Assembly (NCBI GenBank): GCA_027577595.1
Contig: JANBRJ010000053.1
Coordinates: 1-64,000, forward strand
Origin: Coemansia sp. RSA 487
Taxonomy: Eukaryota; Kickxellomycota; Kickxellomycetes; Kickxellales; Kickxellaceae
Direction of reading: 5' to 3'
DNA: 64,000 bases
A program made the translations under genes and the position numbers. Within the stretch, counting starts at the first letter, position 1. Every line of letters begins with the position of its first letter. Shown here piece by piece: positions 1-9,040 of this stretch. The notes below the pieces were generated by a model. The model was not told the DNA's origin, ran no database searches, and was given only the letters and a program-made list of their open reading frames with translations.

Positions 1-2
1 GA

Positions 3-344
3 AAAGACCTGTCCACATGTGTTGACATGGCATACTGTCAAATAATGGCAAACATACATCTGGTAATTAAATCTCGTATCACAAAAGAAGTGCTCTGCCA
101 CGGTCTTCTTGAGTGCACCAACGAACTATATATGGGGTCCGTGGAAGTGGATGGTGTTCTGACTCCTCATTCACGCATGTGCAGCCGAGATCACGCAGCC
201 GTTCTCAGCTTTAGGCATATTTTCCATGGCCTTTGCGATCACGGTGAGACCCCAAAGCGCTTTTGTCACAGTCGGCCTGCTGCTGCCACCACTGATGAAC
301 AGCAGCCCGAGAAGAAAAGGAAGACGGCGAGGGCAAACAAATAA
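3..344 (+). CDS. C-terminal tail of a Fanzor/TnpB-like nuclease (partial at window edge, possibly degenerate)
   Basis: The reading frame is open from the left edge to a stop at 342-344, so only the C-terminal ~113 residues are visible. The end resembles the last part of TnpB/Fanzor-type proteins of fungi: a 'GLLECTN' stretch where the zinc ribbon usually lies, then 'CSRDHAAVLSFRHI', which matches the family's 'NRDxxAxxNxRxI' segment carrying the third RuvC acidic residue, then 'ETPKRF', similar to the usual 'xxPxRF' ending. The tail is basic (PEKKRKTARANK), as in a nuclear localisation signal. The expected pair of CxxC motifs is not intact, so the copy may be decayed. Family knowledge: Fanzors are RNA-guided nucleases carried by eukaryotic transposons. 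The assignment is inference from a short tail. It is convergent with the tilS-like gene. An unrelated gene tail is the alternative. Confidence 0.4.
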   Translation, partial: KDLSTCVDMAYCQIMANIHLVIKSRITKEVLCHGLLECTNELYMGSVEVDGVLTPHSRMCSRDHAAVLSFRHIFHGLCDHGETPKRFCHSRPAAATTDEQQPEKKRKTARANK

Positions 345-670
345 CAACCACCACGAAGTTCAGCCAAGGGTATAGCCGCGGCAGATCCTAGTTCTAGGAA
401 TCCCAGTTCTAGGATAGGATGCTGTTCCTTTTGCAGGTAGAGGTGCTCGAATGAAAGCTGAAGAGATAAACCTCTGTGACTGCTTCTAGATAATAGTACT
501 AATCATTTGTGTTTTTCTGTGTTTTCCTGTTTGCACTGACGCATATGCCACGCCTGCACAAACGCCTTTTTCTTAGATCACAAAATGTATTATCACCACC
601 GCAAACCTTTCACCATTCGGTGCGTATACATCCTTCTTATTCGGCGCAATTAGTTTTGCAAAACACAAGG
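345..670. other. Intergenic, convergent 3' ends
   Basis: About 325 bases between two convergent genes. A short direct repeat (ATCCTAGTTCTAGGA / ATCCCAGTTCTAGGA) lies near 386-415. I see no RNA gene or further coding frame. Confidence 0.5.
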
Positions 671-2299
671 CTATGGCACATCCACGATTTCAGCAGTTCC
701 TGGGCTGGCTGTCTCGCGAAGCGTTCGTACATCTACGCGAAGGCAATCTACGCCCAGGGTGCTTGCAATCGCATGTCCGAGGGCGAATATCGGCTGCGTC
801 TGTGTAGCAGATCCCGTGCCATATTTACATGGCATCTCCATACACACGACCGGCTGGGTGGCCTGCACCGCTGATGGCTCGAGATGCTTGCGTGCCTTCC
901 GGATACGTCGTCTATGTCCGTCGATCTCCCTATACCAGGACTGCGCAGTGCAATCCGCAAGAGCGTGCACGCTCCATCGCGCATTTGCAGCCGCACCAGC
1001 AGCGCCGCCATTGGGTCGTACGCTGACGACGAGCCGCTCGTCCCAAACGACCGATTTGCCAACACTGTTGGCCCTGCATTCCTTTATCTCGCTAGCACGC
1101 GGCTTCTGTCTGCAAAACAGCCACCCACGCTTTGCTGTCGGCGGATACAGCGAGACCCCAGCCGCGCTCACTGTCTTTAGGATGCTTCTACTACCTTGGC
1201 CCGATAGTGAGCAACGGTAATGGCCGACAATGGCATCCATAAACTGCTTCAGCTGCGAAAGCTCTGGCGGATGGCTCATGCCTCCGACCCACCCGACAAT
1301 GCTGGCAAGAACCCGCTCGCACAGCGCTGTATTACGTGCCCAGATTGGCAATGGTGTGTCTATGGGGCTTCCACCCCCTGCTTGCGCTGAAAGAACCGCA
1401 GTCCCTGTGCTTAGATCGAGCCTTGCATGAACTGAGAGGAGATTGGTAACTTTCTCGTTGATATACGCCCGATGCCTCTGCATTTTTCCACAAACTTCGA
1501 GGAGGTTCAGCCTACTAAATGGCGATTTCTCGTCATTGCTCCTTGATTCAACGAGCTGTCGCAGCTTGTTCCGCCTGAACCTAGTGTCTGTATTGCTCGA
1601 ATCTTCGTGCCACTGAATGCCCCTCGATTTGCAAAGGTCATAGATAGTTTGCTTGTCGATTTGCAGCAGTGGCCGCACCAACACAGGCTTTGGCCAGCTC
1701 TGCGAGGACTGGCTCTGGTCAGCCCACGCAAAAGGTAGCGCCGCTTGTACCGACATTCCTGACATCCCGTAGATCCCGCTTTGGCGTAGGAATCGCAGCA
1801 GAAACGTTTCTGCTTGGTCGTTGGCATGATGTCCTGTCAGAACCGCATGTATCCCTTGCGCTCGACAAGCAGTCCCGAGCTCAAGATACCTGCGCTCACG
1901 CGCCATCTCCTCCATCTTTTGTATCGAAGGCAATGGAATTGCTGTGCCTTTGTAATCACATGCACCATCCGATCGCCAGTCAAGCTTTCTTATTTCGTGC
2001 GATATGCCCAGCTCGATCATATAGCGACCAACATCCCTTGCTTCATCTATGCTTTCCGGTCTGAATCCGTGGTCCACGGTGACTGCATGGCAGTTTGACG
2101 GTCCGGCTGCTCGACTGACAATGTATGCTAGCGCCATACTATCTGCTCCACCAGATACAGCAAGCAGCAGGCGCTTCTCTGTCAAATGTAGCTGTGTAAG
2201 CAGGCTCTGCACATGTCTGATGATCTGGTTTGCCGTTTGCATAGAAATGATCTGCTTTCTAATCTGTTTTTTTATTTGGCAGTCAGCGATCCTTGGCAT
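671..2299 (-). CDS. tilS: tRNA(Ile)-lysidine synthase-like protein (TilS family, PP-loop ATPase)
   Basis: 542 residues. The N-terminal domain carries the PP-loop signature 'AVSGGADSMALAY' (about residues 47-59) and the TilS/MesJ-type 'GHHANDQAETFLLRFLRQSG' segment, followed by the usual small-residue-rich loop. Family role: ATP-dependent attachment of lysine to C34 of the tRNA-Ile with a CAU anticodon, so that it reads AUA and not AUG. In fungi such an enzyme would be expected to act in mitochondria. The C-terminal half is diverged and I could not match its subdomains. The ATG at 2299 opens the frame, but a second ATG at residue 20 (MQTANQIIRHV) is an equally good start. A basic, acid-poor leader would fit import. 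It is divergent from RPC5, with about 380 bases shared between the two starts. Confidence 0.8.
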   Translation of the reverse strand: MPRIADCQIKKQIRKQIISMQTANQIIRHVQSLLTQLHLTEKRLLLAVSGGADSMALAYIVSRAAGPSNCHAVTVDHGFRPESIDEARDVGRYMIELGISHEIRKLDWRSDGACDYKGTAIPLPSIQKMEEMARERRYLELGTACRAQGIHAVLTGHHANDQAETFLLRFLRQSGIYGMSGMSVQAALPFAWADQSQSSQSWPKPVLVRPLLQIDKQTIYDLCKSRGIQWHEDSSNTDTRFRRNKLRQLVESRSNDEKSPFSRLNLLEVCGKMQRHRAYINEKVTNLLSVHARLDLSTGTAVLSAQAGGGSPIDTPLPIWARNTALCERVLASIVGWVGGMSHPPELSQLKQFMDAIVGHYRCSLSGQGSRSILKTVSAAGVSLYPPTAKRGWLFCRQKPRASEIKECRANSVGKSVVWDERLVVSVRPNGGAAGAAANARWSVHALADCTAQSWYREIDGHRRRIRKARKHLEPSAVQATQPVVCMEMPCKYGTGSATQTQPIFALGHAIASTLGVDCLRVDVRTLRETASPGTAEIVDVP

Positions 2300-2678
2300 T
2301 TAACAGGTATCACGTTCTAGCAGGGTTTGGAAGCTTATGATAATTATGAACAGCAAACAAAACACAATGTAATATCATTCCAACAGAGCTGATTCCATAA
2401 CTATTTTTTTACAATAGAAAGTGCTTTGAAATCCGCTTAAAACGCAAAAAGCTCCATTTATGCGCTATCAGCACGTGATTCCATCCCATTTATGCTCTAT
2501 ATTGCAATTGCCTGGGGTGTTGCAGGGGTCTCTCTGTCTATGTGTAGAGTTTTTTTTCGCTGGATCTGGAAACTTATCCAACTACCATTCTTTTTTATAT
2601 TTGCATTACCAAAATCCAAGATCCTCTCGAATAAATCATTGTTTTGTTCAAGGGCCGTTGTTTTTGTATATTTAAAGG
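2300..2678. promoter_or_regulatory. Shared divergent promoter region (tilS-like / RPC5)
   Basis: About 380 AT-rich bases separate two divergent start codons. An A/T-rich TATTTAAAGG stretch lies immediately upstream of the RPC5 ATG. No other feature is evident. Confidence 0.35.
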
Positions 2679-3473
2679 ATGAGCGAGCATTCAAAAATGG
2701 ATATCGACAAGCCCGCAAAGGCAGCCACTGAATATGGCCTTCCCGACGATGAAATTGTCGCAGAGATCCCAATATACCTAACAGAGAAAATAGCAAAGAA
2801 CTTGCATATCCTACAGTACCCGCAAAAGGAGGGCACTATAAAGCCCGGCGTGCTACAGCCAAAAGTAGCCCGCATAAAGCCCATCCATGGGCAGATGGAA
2901 ATGGACATCCCGCTGGACGTGCAGAGCCCAATGTACAATCGGGATCGCGGACTTGAGCTCGGTGTTGGACTGGCAGATAACGGTCGGTTGCTCGATATTA
3001 CGACATTGATCTCTGTCAACATTCCTAAGAGCAGCACGTATGTGGCTGGTGTGTTTGCAAACAACGGTCTTCACTTGACGCCGATAGAGAACCTGACGCA
3101 ACTGCGGCCAAGTCTCAAATACCTTGATCGCGTTGCCGAGAAGGAGCGCGATGCCAGCAAGTTGGATACCGACGACGAGGATGACGAGAAGAAGGACGTT
3201 AAGGCGCAGACAGTTCAAGTAACCGTGCGCTCGGCACAGGCTGAAGAGGCATTGCGCCTACAGCAGAAATCAATCGCCTTTATGCAGCAAAAGCTTGAGG
3301 AGGAACCTTGGTCAAAGTTGTCGTACTTTGATGTTGACAGCGAAGAGTCCAATGCTGTTTTTACAAAGCTGATTGCAAAGAACACGGAAGACCTTATTTG
3401 CAAGGAAACACCCAATGAGTACCTATCAAATATCATTGGCAGCACCGAGGCAAATGTCTTTGGAGATGCCTGA
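2679..3473 (+). CDS. RPC37: RNA polymerase III subunit RPC5 (Rpc37/POLR3E, Sin-like)
   Basis: 264 residues, close to the length of yeast Rpc37. The N-terminal 'EIVAEIPIYLTEKIAKNLHILQYP' block, the following 'RIKPIHGQMEMDIPLD' and the 'YVAGVFANNGLHLTPIENLTQLRPSLKYLD' block are the conserved parts of the Sin-like/RPC5 family. After these comes an acidic linker (DTDDEDDEKK) and a C-terminal 'RLQQKSIAFMQQKLEEEPWSKLSYFD' helix. Family role: with Rpc53/RPC4 it forms a TFIIF-like heterodimer on Pol III, needed for initiation, termination and reinitiation at tRNA and 5S genes. The single exon starts at the first ATG. Its 3' end converges on mS35 with under 100 bases between the stops. Confidence 0.88.
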   Translation: MSEHSKMDIDKPAKAATEYGLPDDEIVAEIPIYLTEKIAKNLHILQYPQKEGTIKPGVLQPKVARIKPIHGQMEMDIPLDVQSPMYNRDRGLELGVGLADNGRLLDITTLISVNIPKSSTYVAGVFANNGLHLTPIENLTQLRPSLKYLDRVAEKERDASKLDTDDEDDEKKDVKAQTVQVTVRSAQAEEALRLQQKSIAFMQQKLEEEPWSKLSYFDVDSEESNAVFTKLIAKNTEDLICKETPNEYLSNIIGSTEANVFGDA

Positions 3474-3571
3474 TTATTTATATTCATAGTTTATTAAATA
3501 TTTCTTTTTGGATTGTGGATAGAACATGCAAGACACTGGAAAGGATATTCGCATGTTTTCTCTTTGTATTT

Positions 3572-4303
3572 CTAGCTCGCGGACTTGCTTGTCTTGGGCT
3601 TGGCCTCTGGGTTCCAGCTCTTGGGGAACATGAGCTTGGGCTTGTATTTGTAGTGCACAAAATCAAGCGGCACATCTGTGAAAGAGTCATCCTTCTTTTT
3701 GGCTTCTGTGATAAGCTCTGCAAGTGTATCGGCTAACCGCTTCTTGTTCAGCAAAGAAGAGACCTCTCGCGACTCGGACATCTTTAGCTCATCCTTCTGC
3801 GGGTTGTAGCGCGACTCTGCAAGCAGAACAAATTTGTGAAGCTCAGGAGCGGATAGTCCAAGTTTCGACACTTTTACACGCAGCAAAACCTTCCGATCGT
3901 TTGCTTGGGACTTTTCGCCCATAGTTGCCGAGCTTTCAAACTCTAGAATCTGCGATTCCGACGGCGCCCGGAATGGTTTCTTGTACTCTGCAAGTGCTGG
4001 GTGCTCAAACTTCATCTGGCGCGCATACTTGCGCACATCGCGAATACTCTCCATTAGCAAGTGTCCATATACGTGGTGGTCGTCGTTCTCCCACTCTTGC
4101 AATTGCTCTATGTCGTTCTCTTGATCCTCCTGCTCGTACAGCGCAGCATGTACCTTGCGCTCTGAACTTGTTACCTGGCGGATGGGGCCCTTCTTCTTCC
4201 GGCCGGCTTGCAGGACAGCGCTGGCGTGCATAAGACGAACAGCAGTGCTAGTGGTCTTTGCGGTCTTCGCCAGTCGCAAATGTGTGGCAATTATCGAATT
4301 CAT
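3572..4303 (-). CDS. RSM24: Mitochondrial small ribosomal subunit protein mS35 (Rsm24-like)
   Basis: I place the start at the ATG at 4303 (MNSIIATHLRLAKTAKT), which gives 243 residues with a basic, Ser/Thr-rich, acid-free leader typical of a mitochondrial presequence. The frame also holds an ATG 66 bases further upstream. The diagnostic block 'RKVLLRVKVSKLGLSAPELHKFVLLAESRYNPQKDELKMSES' (split here only by description) matches the fungal/animal mS35 family: the KVxxLxLS segment followed by RYNxxxDxLxL. The C-terminus is Lys/Pro rich. Role: component of the mitoribosomal small subunit. It is divergent from MLH1 with about 375 bases between start codons, and convergent with RPC5. Confidence 0.85.
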   Translation of the reverse strand: MNSIIATHLRLAKTAKTTSTAVRLMHASAVLQAGRKKKGPIRQVTSSERKVHAALYEQEDQENDIEQLQEWENDDHHVYGHLLMESIRDVRKYARQMKFEHPALAEYKKPFRAPSESQILEFESSATMGEKSQANDRKVLLRVKVSKLGLSAPELHKFVLLAESRYNPQKDELKMSESREVSSLLNKKRLADTLAELITEAKKKDDSFTDVPLDFVHYKYKPKLMFPKSWNPEAKPKTSKSAS

Positions 4304-4678
4304 TCTTTGATATCTGCGAACCTCTCCAAAAATATATTTCCAAGCAGACCAGGAACAGAATCGAAACACACTAAAAAAGTAATCAAACGATTTAAAACAA
4401 ATAAAGATAAGAGCGTCAAATCTTTTAGCTCTTTCTCAATTTGACATTTTTAAATTGGCTGAAGCTGATGCTTTTTTTTAAAAAGGAAAATCTTTGATCA
4501 GGGCTGATTATCAGGTCGGATCAGGTTGCTGGGGTGACAAGAAAAATACCCATAGCCGCTTTTATAAATCTATGCGCAGCAACAGAAAACACAGGTTGTT
4601 CTCTTTACTATTCTTATTCCATTTGTAATTTCTCTTTTCTTTGTCCAGTGCACTAAATCCAGAGGCTTCCTTATCAAA
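4304..4678. promoter_or_regulatory. Shared divergent promoter region (mS35 / MLH1)
   Basis: 375 bases between divergent ATGs. AT-rich, with a 'CTTTTATAAATC' TATA-like stretch near 4558-4570 on the MLH1 side. No coding frame of interest. Confidence 0.35.
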
Positions 4679-7210
4679 ATGTCCGCAAGTAGCAGTCCAA
4701 ATAACCGCAGCAACGCGTCGCCAAAGCCCACGCCTATCCGCAAGCTGGATGAAACCGTTATTAATCGTATTGCTGCAGGCGAGATTATCAACCGACCATC
4801 AAATGCGCTGAAGGAGCTGATTGAAAACTCACTGGATGCGGGCTCGACAAGCATAGCTATAGGTGTGAAAGATGGGGGCATGAAGGTCTTGCAAATACAG
4901 GACAACGGCCATGGGATACGCACAGAAGACATGCCCATTGTATGTGAGCGGTTCACTACCAGCAAACTCAAAACGTACGAGGATCTGTCGACGATCCAGA
5001 CATACGGGTTTAGAGGCGAAGCACTGGCAAGCATCAGCCACGTATCTCATCTATCGATTACCACCAAACAAGCCGATTCAGATTGTGCGTATAAGGCAAA
5101 CTATGCCGATGGAAAGATTGTGCCTGCACGTCCTGGTGGAAGTGTTGATCCAGAGCCATGCGCCGGAAACAACGGCACGGTCATTACAGCGGAGGATTTG
5201 TTTTACAATATTCCTTCACGTAAGTCTGCGCTCAAGAACACACGCGAGGAGTACAACCGCATATTCGAGGTCGCTAGTCGGTATTCCATCCACAATGCCG
5301 GGGTTGCTTTCACTTGTCGGAAAATCGGAACGCCCAAAGCCGACCTGAACACACAAAGAGGTGCTACGACCATTGCAAATATTCGACAGATATTTGGCGC
5401 AAAGGTTGCCAACTCATTGGTGGCAGTTAGCCATACCGACGAGCACTTGGACTACGAATTCAAAGGACACGTATCAAGCTCTACGCATGAGATGCACAAG
5501 TCGATATTTCTTTTGTTTATCAACCACCGACTGGTCGATCATACGCCGATAAAGCGAGCTGTCGAGTCGCTCTACACGAGCATTCTTCCTAAAGCATCGC
5601 GTCCGTTCGTGTACCTGGACTTGCAGATTAAGCCGCAGAACGTTGATGTTAATGTCCACCCAACAAAACGCGAAGTGCGCTTTCTGAATGAGGATACAAT
5701 CGTTGGTGCTATCATCGACTGTATACACAGAAAACTGCTTGATGCTAACGAAAGCAGGTCGTTCCCTATTCAAAGTACACTTGTCAAAGAGTATCCTAAC
5801 AGTACTCTTGCGAGAGACGCTTCACCGGCCTTGTCGTCTTCCTTTTCCAAGGATCCTCCGTTGATGCCAGTGGCAAACAGAGCAAGGCATGGCGAAGAAA
5901 AAAATACATACATTCCAGAGCTATCGCATTCCTCAAGCAGCGTTCAGCAGAACAGCCAGCCAAAGACGCCAATAAACAGAACAGTGCGCACCGATTACAA
6001 AACCCGCTCGCTTGAATCATTCTCGTTTGGCATCTCGCCCTCGGTTAACCGAAACCGCACACAGTTGACAATTGGCGCTGATTTTAGCGTCTCGCCGTCG
6101 AAAGAGGTAGAGCAGCAACACCAACCGCTTATCTCGTCATTACAATCTAGCTATGATCCCAAGAGCCCTGAGACAAACATGTCTGACACCTTGCTTGGTA
6201 GTCCCAATCGCAGAGAGAATAGTAGCAATATATCTAGCCATCATGCTGCTGTGTCGACATCCCCTCTGGCTGCGAATACTTCTCCATTATCCAAAACCTT
6301 GCTTACTCCAGAAAGCAGCACGCTGGACCCCACAGCGCAAAGCAGTGATATTGCCAGCACAGAACCAGGCAAGCGTCCCAGGCTTGTTGACCCATCAGAT
6401 CGGCAAATGTCTTCTGATTTTCCAGAAATCAAATCTGGACCGTTAGGACGGTCGCGTGTGGCCGATATAGCAGAGGCGTTCGTTGATGTGCAATATGCTA
6501 GTATCCGTAATTTGCGGAATGAGCTGAAGCGACACACCCACGCTGAGCTCACACGGGTTTTGAGCGAACACACATTTGTCGGATTCGTTGACGATCGCAG
6601 AGCGCTTTTGCAATACCAGACGCGACTATACATGGTGGACTATTGCAAGATCAGCTACCACCTGTTCTATCATCGCTTCGTTTTTGATTTTATGAATTTT
6701 GGCCGCATTTTGCTGCAGCCTGCGCCATCGATCTATGAGCTCGCTCTGATTGCAGCACAAGAACTCGGGAATGAAGATCCAGAAAAGGCCGCAGAGGAGG
6801 TGAACACACGTTTTGTTAGCAACAGTGAAATGCTTGAAGAGTTCTTTTTGATAAGAGTAAGCGACGCTGGAGCGATCGAGTCCTTGCCAATGGTGGTGAA
6901 GGAATATTCGCCGGACTACGATAAGCTGCCACTGTTTCTCTACAGTGCCACGTTTTCTGTCGACTGGGAGAACGAGCAGCCGTTCCTCAAGTCCTTTATA
7001 AACGCGCTAGCAACGCTATACACCCTCGAACCTCCGCTCCCTGACGATCCACAGAATGACAAGGAAGCATATCGAATGGTGACCGAGCATCGTATATTCC
7101 CCTCATTCAAAGAATCCTCATTTTGGGCACCAAACATGTTGCTTACCGAGAACGCTGTGGTTCAGCTTGCAGACCTTCCTGATCTGTATCGCATTTTCGA
7201 GCGTTGCTAG
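4679..7210 (+). CDS. MLH1: DNA mismatch repair protein MLH1 (MutL homologue)
   Basis: 843 residues in one exon. The N-terminal GHKL ATPase is complete: 'LDETVINRIAAGEIINRP', motif I 'KELIENSLDAGS' with Glu46 and Asn50 aligning with human Glu34 and Asn38, motif II 'QDNGHGI' (about 74-80), and motif III with 'FTTSK' and 'TYGFRGEALASI'. The transducer domain follows with 'VDVNVHPTKREVRFL'. A long, Ser-rich, poorly conserved linker covers about residues 360-590. The C-terminal dimerisation domain ends in 'IFERC', the terminal Phe-Glu-Arg-Cys that is diagnostic of MLH1, as opposed to PMS1 or MLH3, and contributes to the PMS1 endonuclease metal site. Role: with PMS1 or MLH3 it links MutS recognition to strand incision and also acts in meiotic crossing over. 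The gene looks intact. Confidence 0.96.
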   Translation: MSASSSPNNRSNASPKPTPIRKLDETVINRIAAGEIINRPSNALKELIENSLDAGSTSIAIGVKDGGMKVLQIQDNGHGIRTEDMPIVCERFTTSKLKTYEDLSTIQTYGFRGEALASISHVSHLSITTKQADSDCAYKANYADGKIVPARPGGSVDPEPCAGNNGTVITAEDLFYNIPSRKSALKNTREEYNRIFEVASRYSIHNAGVAFTCRKIGTPKADLNTQRGATTIANIRQIFGAKVANSLVAVSHTDEHLDYEFKGHVSSSTHEMHKSIFLLFINHRLVDHTPIKRAVESLYTSILPKASRPFVYLDLQIKPQNVDVNVHPTKREVRFLNEDTIVGAIIDCIHRKLLDANESRSFPIQSTLVKEYPNSTLARDASPALSSSFSKDPPLMPVANRARHGEEKNTYIPELSHSSSSVQQNSQPKTPINRTVRTDYKTRSLESFSFGISPSVNRNRTQLTIGADFSVSPSKEVEQQHQPLISSLQSSYDPKSPETNMSDTLLGSPNRRENSSNISSHHAAVSTSPLAANTSPLSKTLLTPESSTLDPTAQSSDIASTEPGKRPRLVDPSDRQMSSDFPEIKSGPLGRSRVADIAEAFVDVQYASIRNLRNELKRHTHAELTRVLSEHTFVGFVDDRRALLQYQTRLYMVDYCKISYHLFYHRFVFDFMNFGRILLQPAPSIYELALIAAQELGNEDPEKAAEEVNTRFVSNSEMLEEFFLIRVSDAGAIESLPMVVKEYSPDYDKLPLFLYSATFSVDWENEQPFLKSFINALATLYTLEPPLPDDPQNDKEAYRMVTEHRIFPSFKESSFWAPNMLLTENAVVQLADLPDLYRIFERC

Positions 7211-7538
7211 AAATTATTGATTTCATGCGAATAATGTTTCTTGGCTGAATCCTCACAAATCATATTTGGCATGAAATTTATAGCAATAGACTAAAAGTAT
7301 ATCTGCTGCCTAGACATTTGCCTCTCTTTTTATGCATAATAGTCCAGTACTACCATCATTCATTAAATACTGAGCGGCTAGGGCGTTTTCTTCTTTGTTA
7401 GCATGTCTACCTTATTTATAAAAAAAACATTTTCACACTAGTTTACAAGTCTGTTATATCCCCCTAAAAGATGTTGCAAACGTTTAAAGTGCAAAGTATA
7501 TAGTGATTGCACCGGCTTTCGACAAGCAAGTCTCCTCA
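7211..7538. other. Intergenic, MLH1 3' end to 7TM copy 1
   Basis: About 330 AT-rich bases. Contains a poly-A tract with TTATTTATAAAA near 7411-7430. Nothing else identifiable. Confidence 0.4.
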
Positions 7539-8603
7539 ATGGCTCAGAGCGTTGTTCATGCACCGATTCCAATTATCCATGTCCCGGGATTTGAAGTATT
7601 TTCAATTGTAATATACATTCTATCTGCGTCTGTATCGCTTCTTATATTCTGCTATGGACTCATTCTAGCTGCTCTAGATCCAAGGATTCGGCACAACCAC
7701 GTTGTGCGAATAGTTCTTGTAGTTCAGATGATGAACTGTCTGCATTTTATATTCCGGCTATTGGCATCTTTTATTACGATCCGGGTGGAGATTGGGTGCC
7801 GCGCAATGCTGTTTTTATACAATGCACTAGCACTTTTACCTGTGAATCTATGCGTGTATTGTGTATTATATTTGCAAATTACAATCATACACAAGGTAAA
7901 TCCGCGGAAACGATGGCCAAAAGCAGTTATATTGACATTTGCTGTACTCACGGCAGTTGTTCCCACATCCATGGACCTCTATGTCCCGCCCACAAAAGTA
8001 GGGCTTGCCTCATATTGCAAGCTTCCCAAAATATTCAATCATGACTTTTTTTTGTATTACAACCTTACGGTGGCGCTTTGGCAATATCTCTCAGGAGTTG
8101 TTGGAGTTATGAGCATGACCATTATTGGAGTTTATATTTTTCGCGCGGAGAGAGTACCACAGAGCTTATTGAAAACATATACTTATTCGTACGAGCCAGC
8201 AAGGGCCGTCATCCAGCAAAGTCAAAAGAATATCCTCTACCACACGCTGTTGTCCATTATCTGGTTCCCAATCACACCCATTGCTTCTCTATGGTTCAAC
8301 CTGCTTCTCTTTTCGATATCATATCACACACGTCGAACGTATACCTGGTTAGAATTTATAAACGTCGTCTTGCTTGGACTGCAATCTGTGCTTCTAGGAA
8401 TGGGACTCGTTGTAAACCCAGCGATTCGGAGGGCATTTATGGAGCGTATTTGGAGGCGGCGGATGCGATTAGATGAAAAGGCTAGAGCTAGGCAGATCGT
8501 GGTTGCCAACGAGGTAAAAACTGAACGCAAACCACCGTCTCTGAGACTATCAAGTACCATATCGTTAGATAGTACCGTCAGCGACTCGATATCCGATGTT
8601 TAA
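7539..8603 (+). CDS. Seven-transmembrane GPCR-like protein, tandem copy 1
   Basis: 354 residues from the first ATG (7539). Seven hydrophobic helices are evident, starting near 'FSIVIYILSASVSLLIF', 'VLVVQMMNCLHFIFRLLASF', 'AMLFLYNALALLPVNLC', 'AVILTFAVLTAVVPTSM', 'QYLSGVVGVMSMTIIGVYIF', 'LLSIIWFPITPIASLWFNLL' and 'FINVVLLGLQSVLLGMGLVV'. GPCR-like marks: a Cys at the outer end of helix 3 (GCR) and a Cys in the loop between helices 4 and 5 (SYCKLP), a possible disulphide pair; a proline-kinked helix 6; and 'NPAIRRAF' after helix 7. The C-terminal tail is basic, then Ser/Asp-rich (TISLDSTVSDSISDV). I do not recognise a named family; a Git3/cAMP-receptor-like fold is a guess. It is the first of three tandem paralogues on the same strand. 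Ligand and G-protein coupling are unknown. Confidence 0.75.
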   Translation: MAQSVVHAPIPIIHVPGFEVFSIVIYILSASVSLLIFCYGLILAALDPRIRHNHVVRIVLVVQMMNCLHFIFRLLASFITIRVEIGCRAMLFLYNALALLPVNLCVYCVLYLQITIIHKVNPRKRWPKAVILTFAVLTAVVPTSMDLYVPPTKVGLASYCKLPKIFNHDFFLYYNLTVALWQYLSGVVGVMSMTIIGVYIFRAERVPQSLLKTYTYSYEPARAVIQQSQKNILYHTLLSIIWFPITPIASLWFNLLLFSISYHTRRTYTWLEFINVVLLGLQSVLLGMGLVVNPAIRRAFMERIWRRRMRLDEKARARQIVVANEVKTERKPPSLRLSSTISLDSTVSDSISDV

Positions 8604-9040
8604 AATATAGCATATACTGTTCATACAATTTTTGCATAATTACTAATGTCGTCAAAATCCATAGCATGAGCATTATTCAGCTTTATGTTCCTAAATAGCC
8701 ACCTTTTCATGTGCAGATTCCAGACAGCTAGACATTCAATGCGTGAATGTTTTGTACATTACCCAAAGAGTACAACCAAAAAAACAGTTACATCAAGCAT
8801 AGGAGGTTTACCTTTGCTTTAGCTTTCGATATGTATTTGTGAGTTTACTTTTATTTCATGAAGTATAGAGATAGCACCATTTTGCTTATCGAGTCATATA
8901 TCTGCTAGCAAGACATTCGCAGATACGACAAATATTACAAAAGTATATCCTGGAACATGCAGCAGATTACGAATCTACACAGAAGAGAGCGGTTATTAAA
9001 GCGACTCAGCTTAAAAAATTGATATTGCTTTTATTTTACA
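8604..9040. other. Intergenic between 7TM copies 1 and 2
   Basis: About 435 AT-rich bases holding the copy 1 3' UTR and copy 2 promoter. I saw no additional coding frame or clear repeat. Confidence 0.4.
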
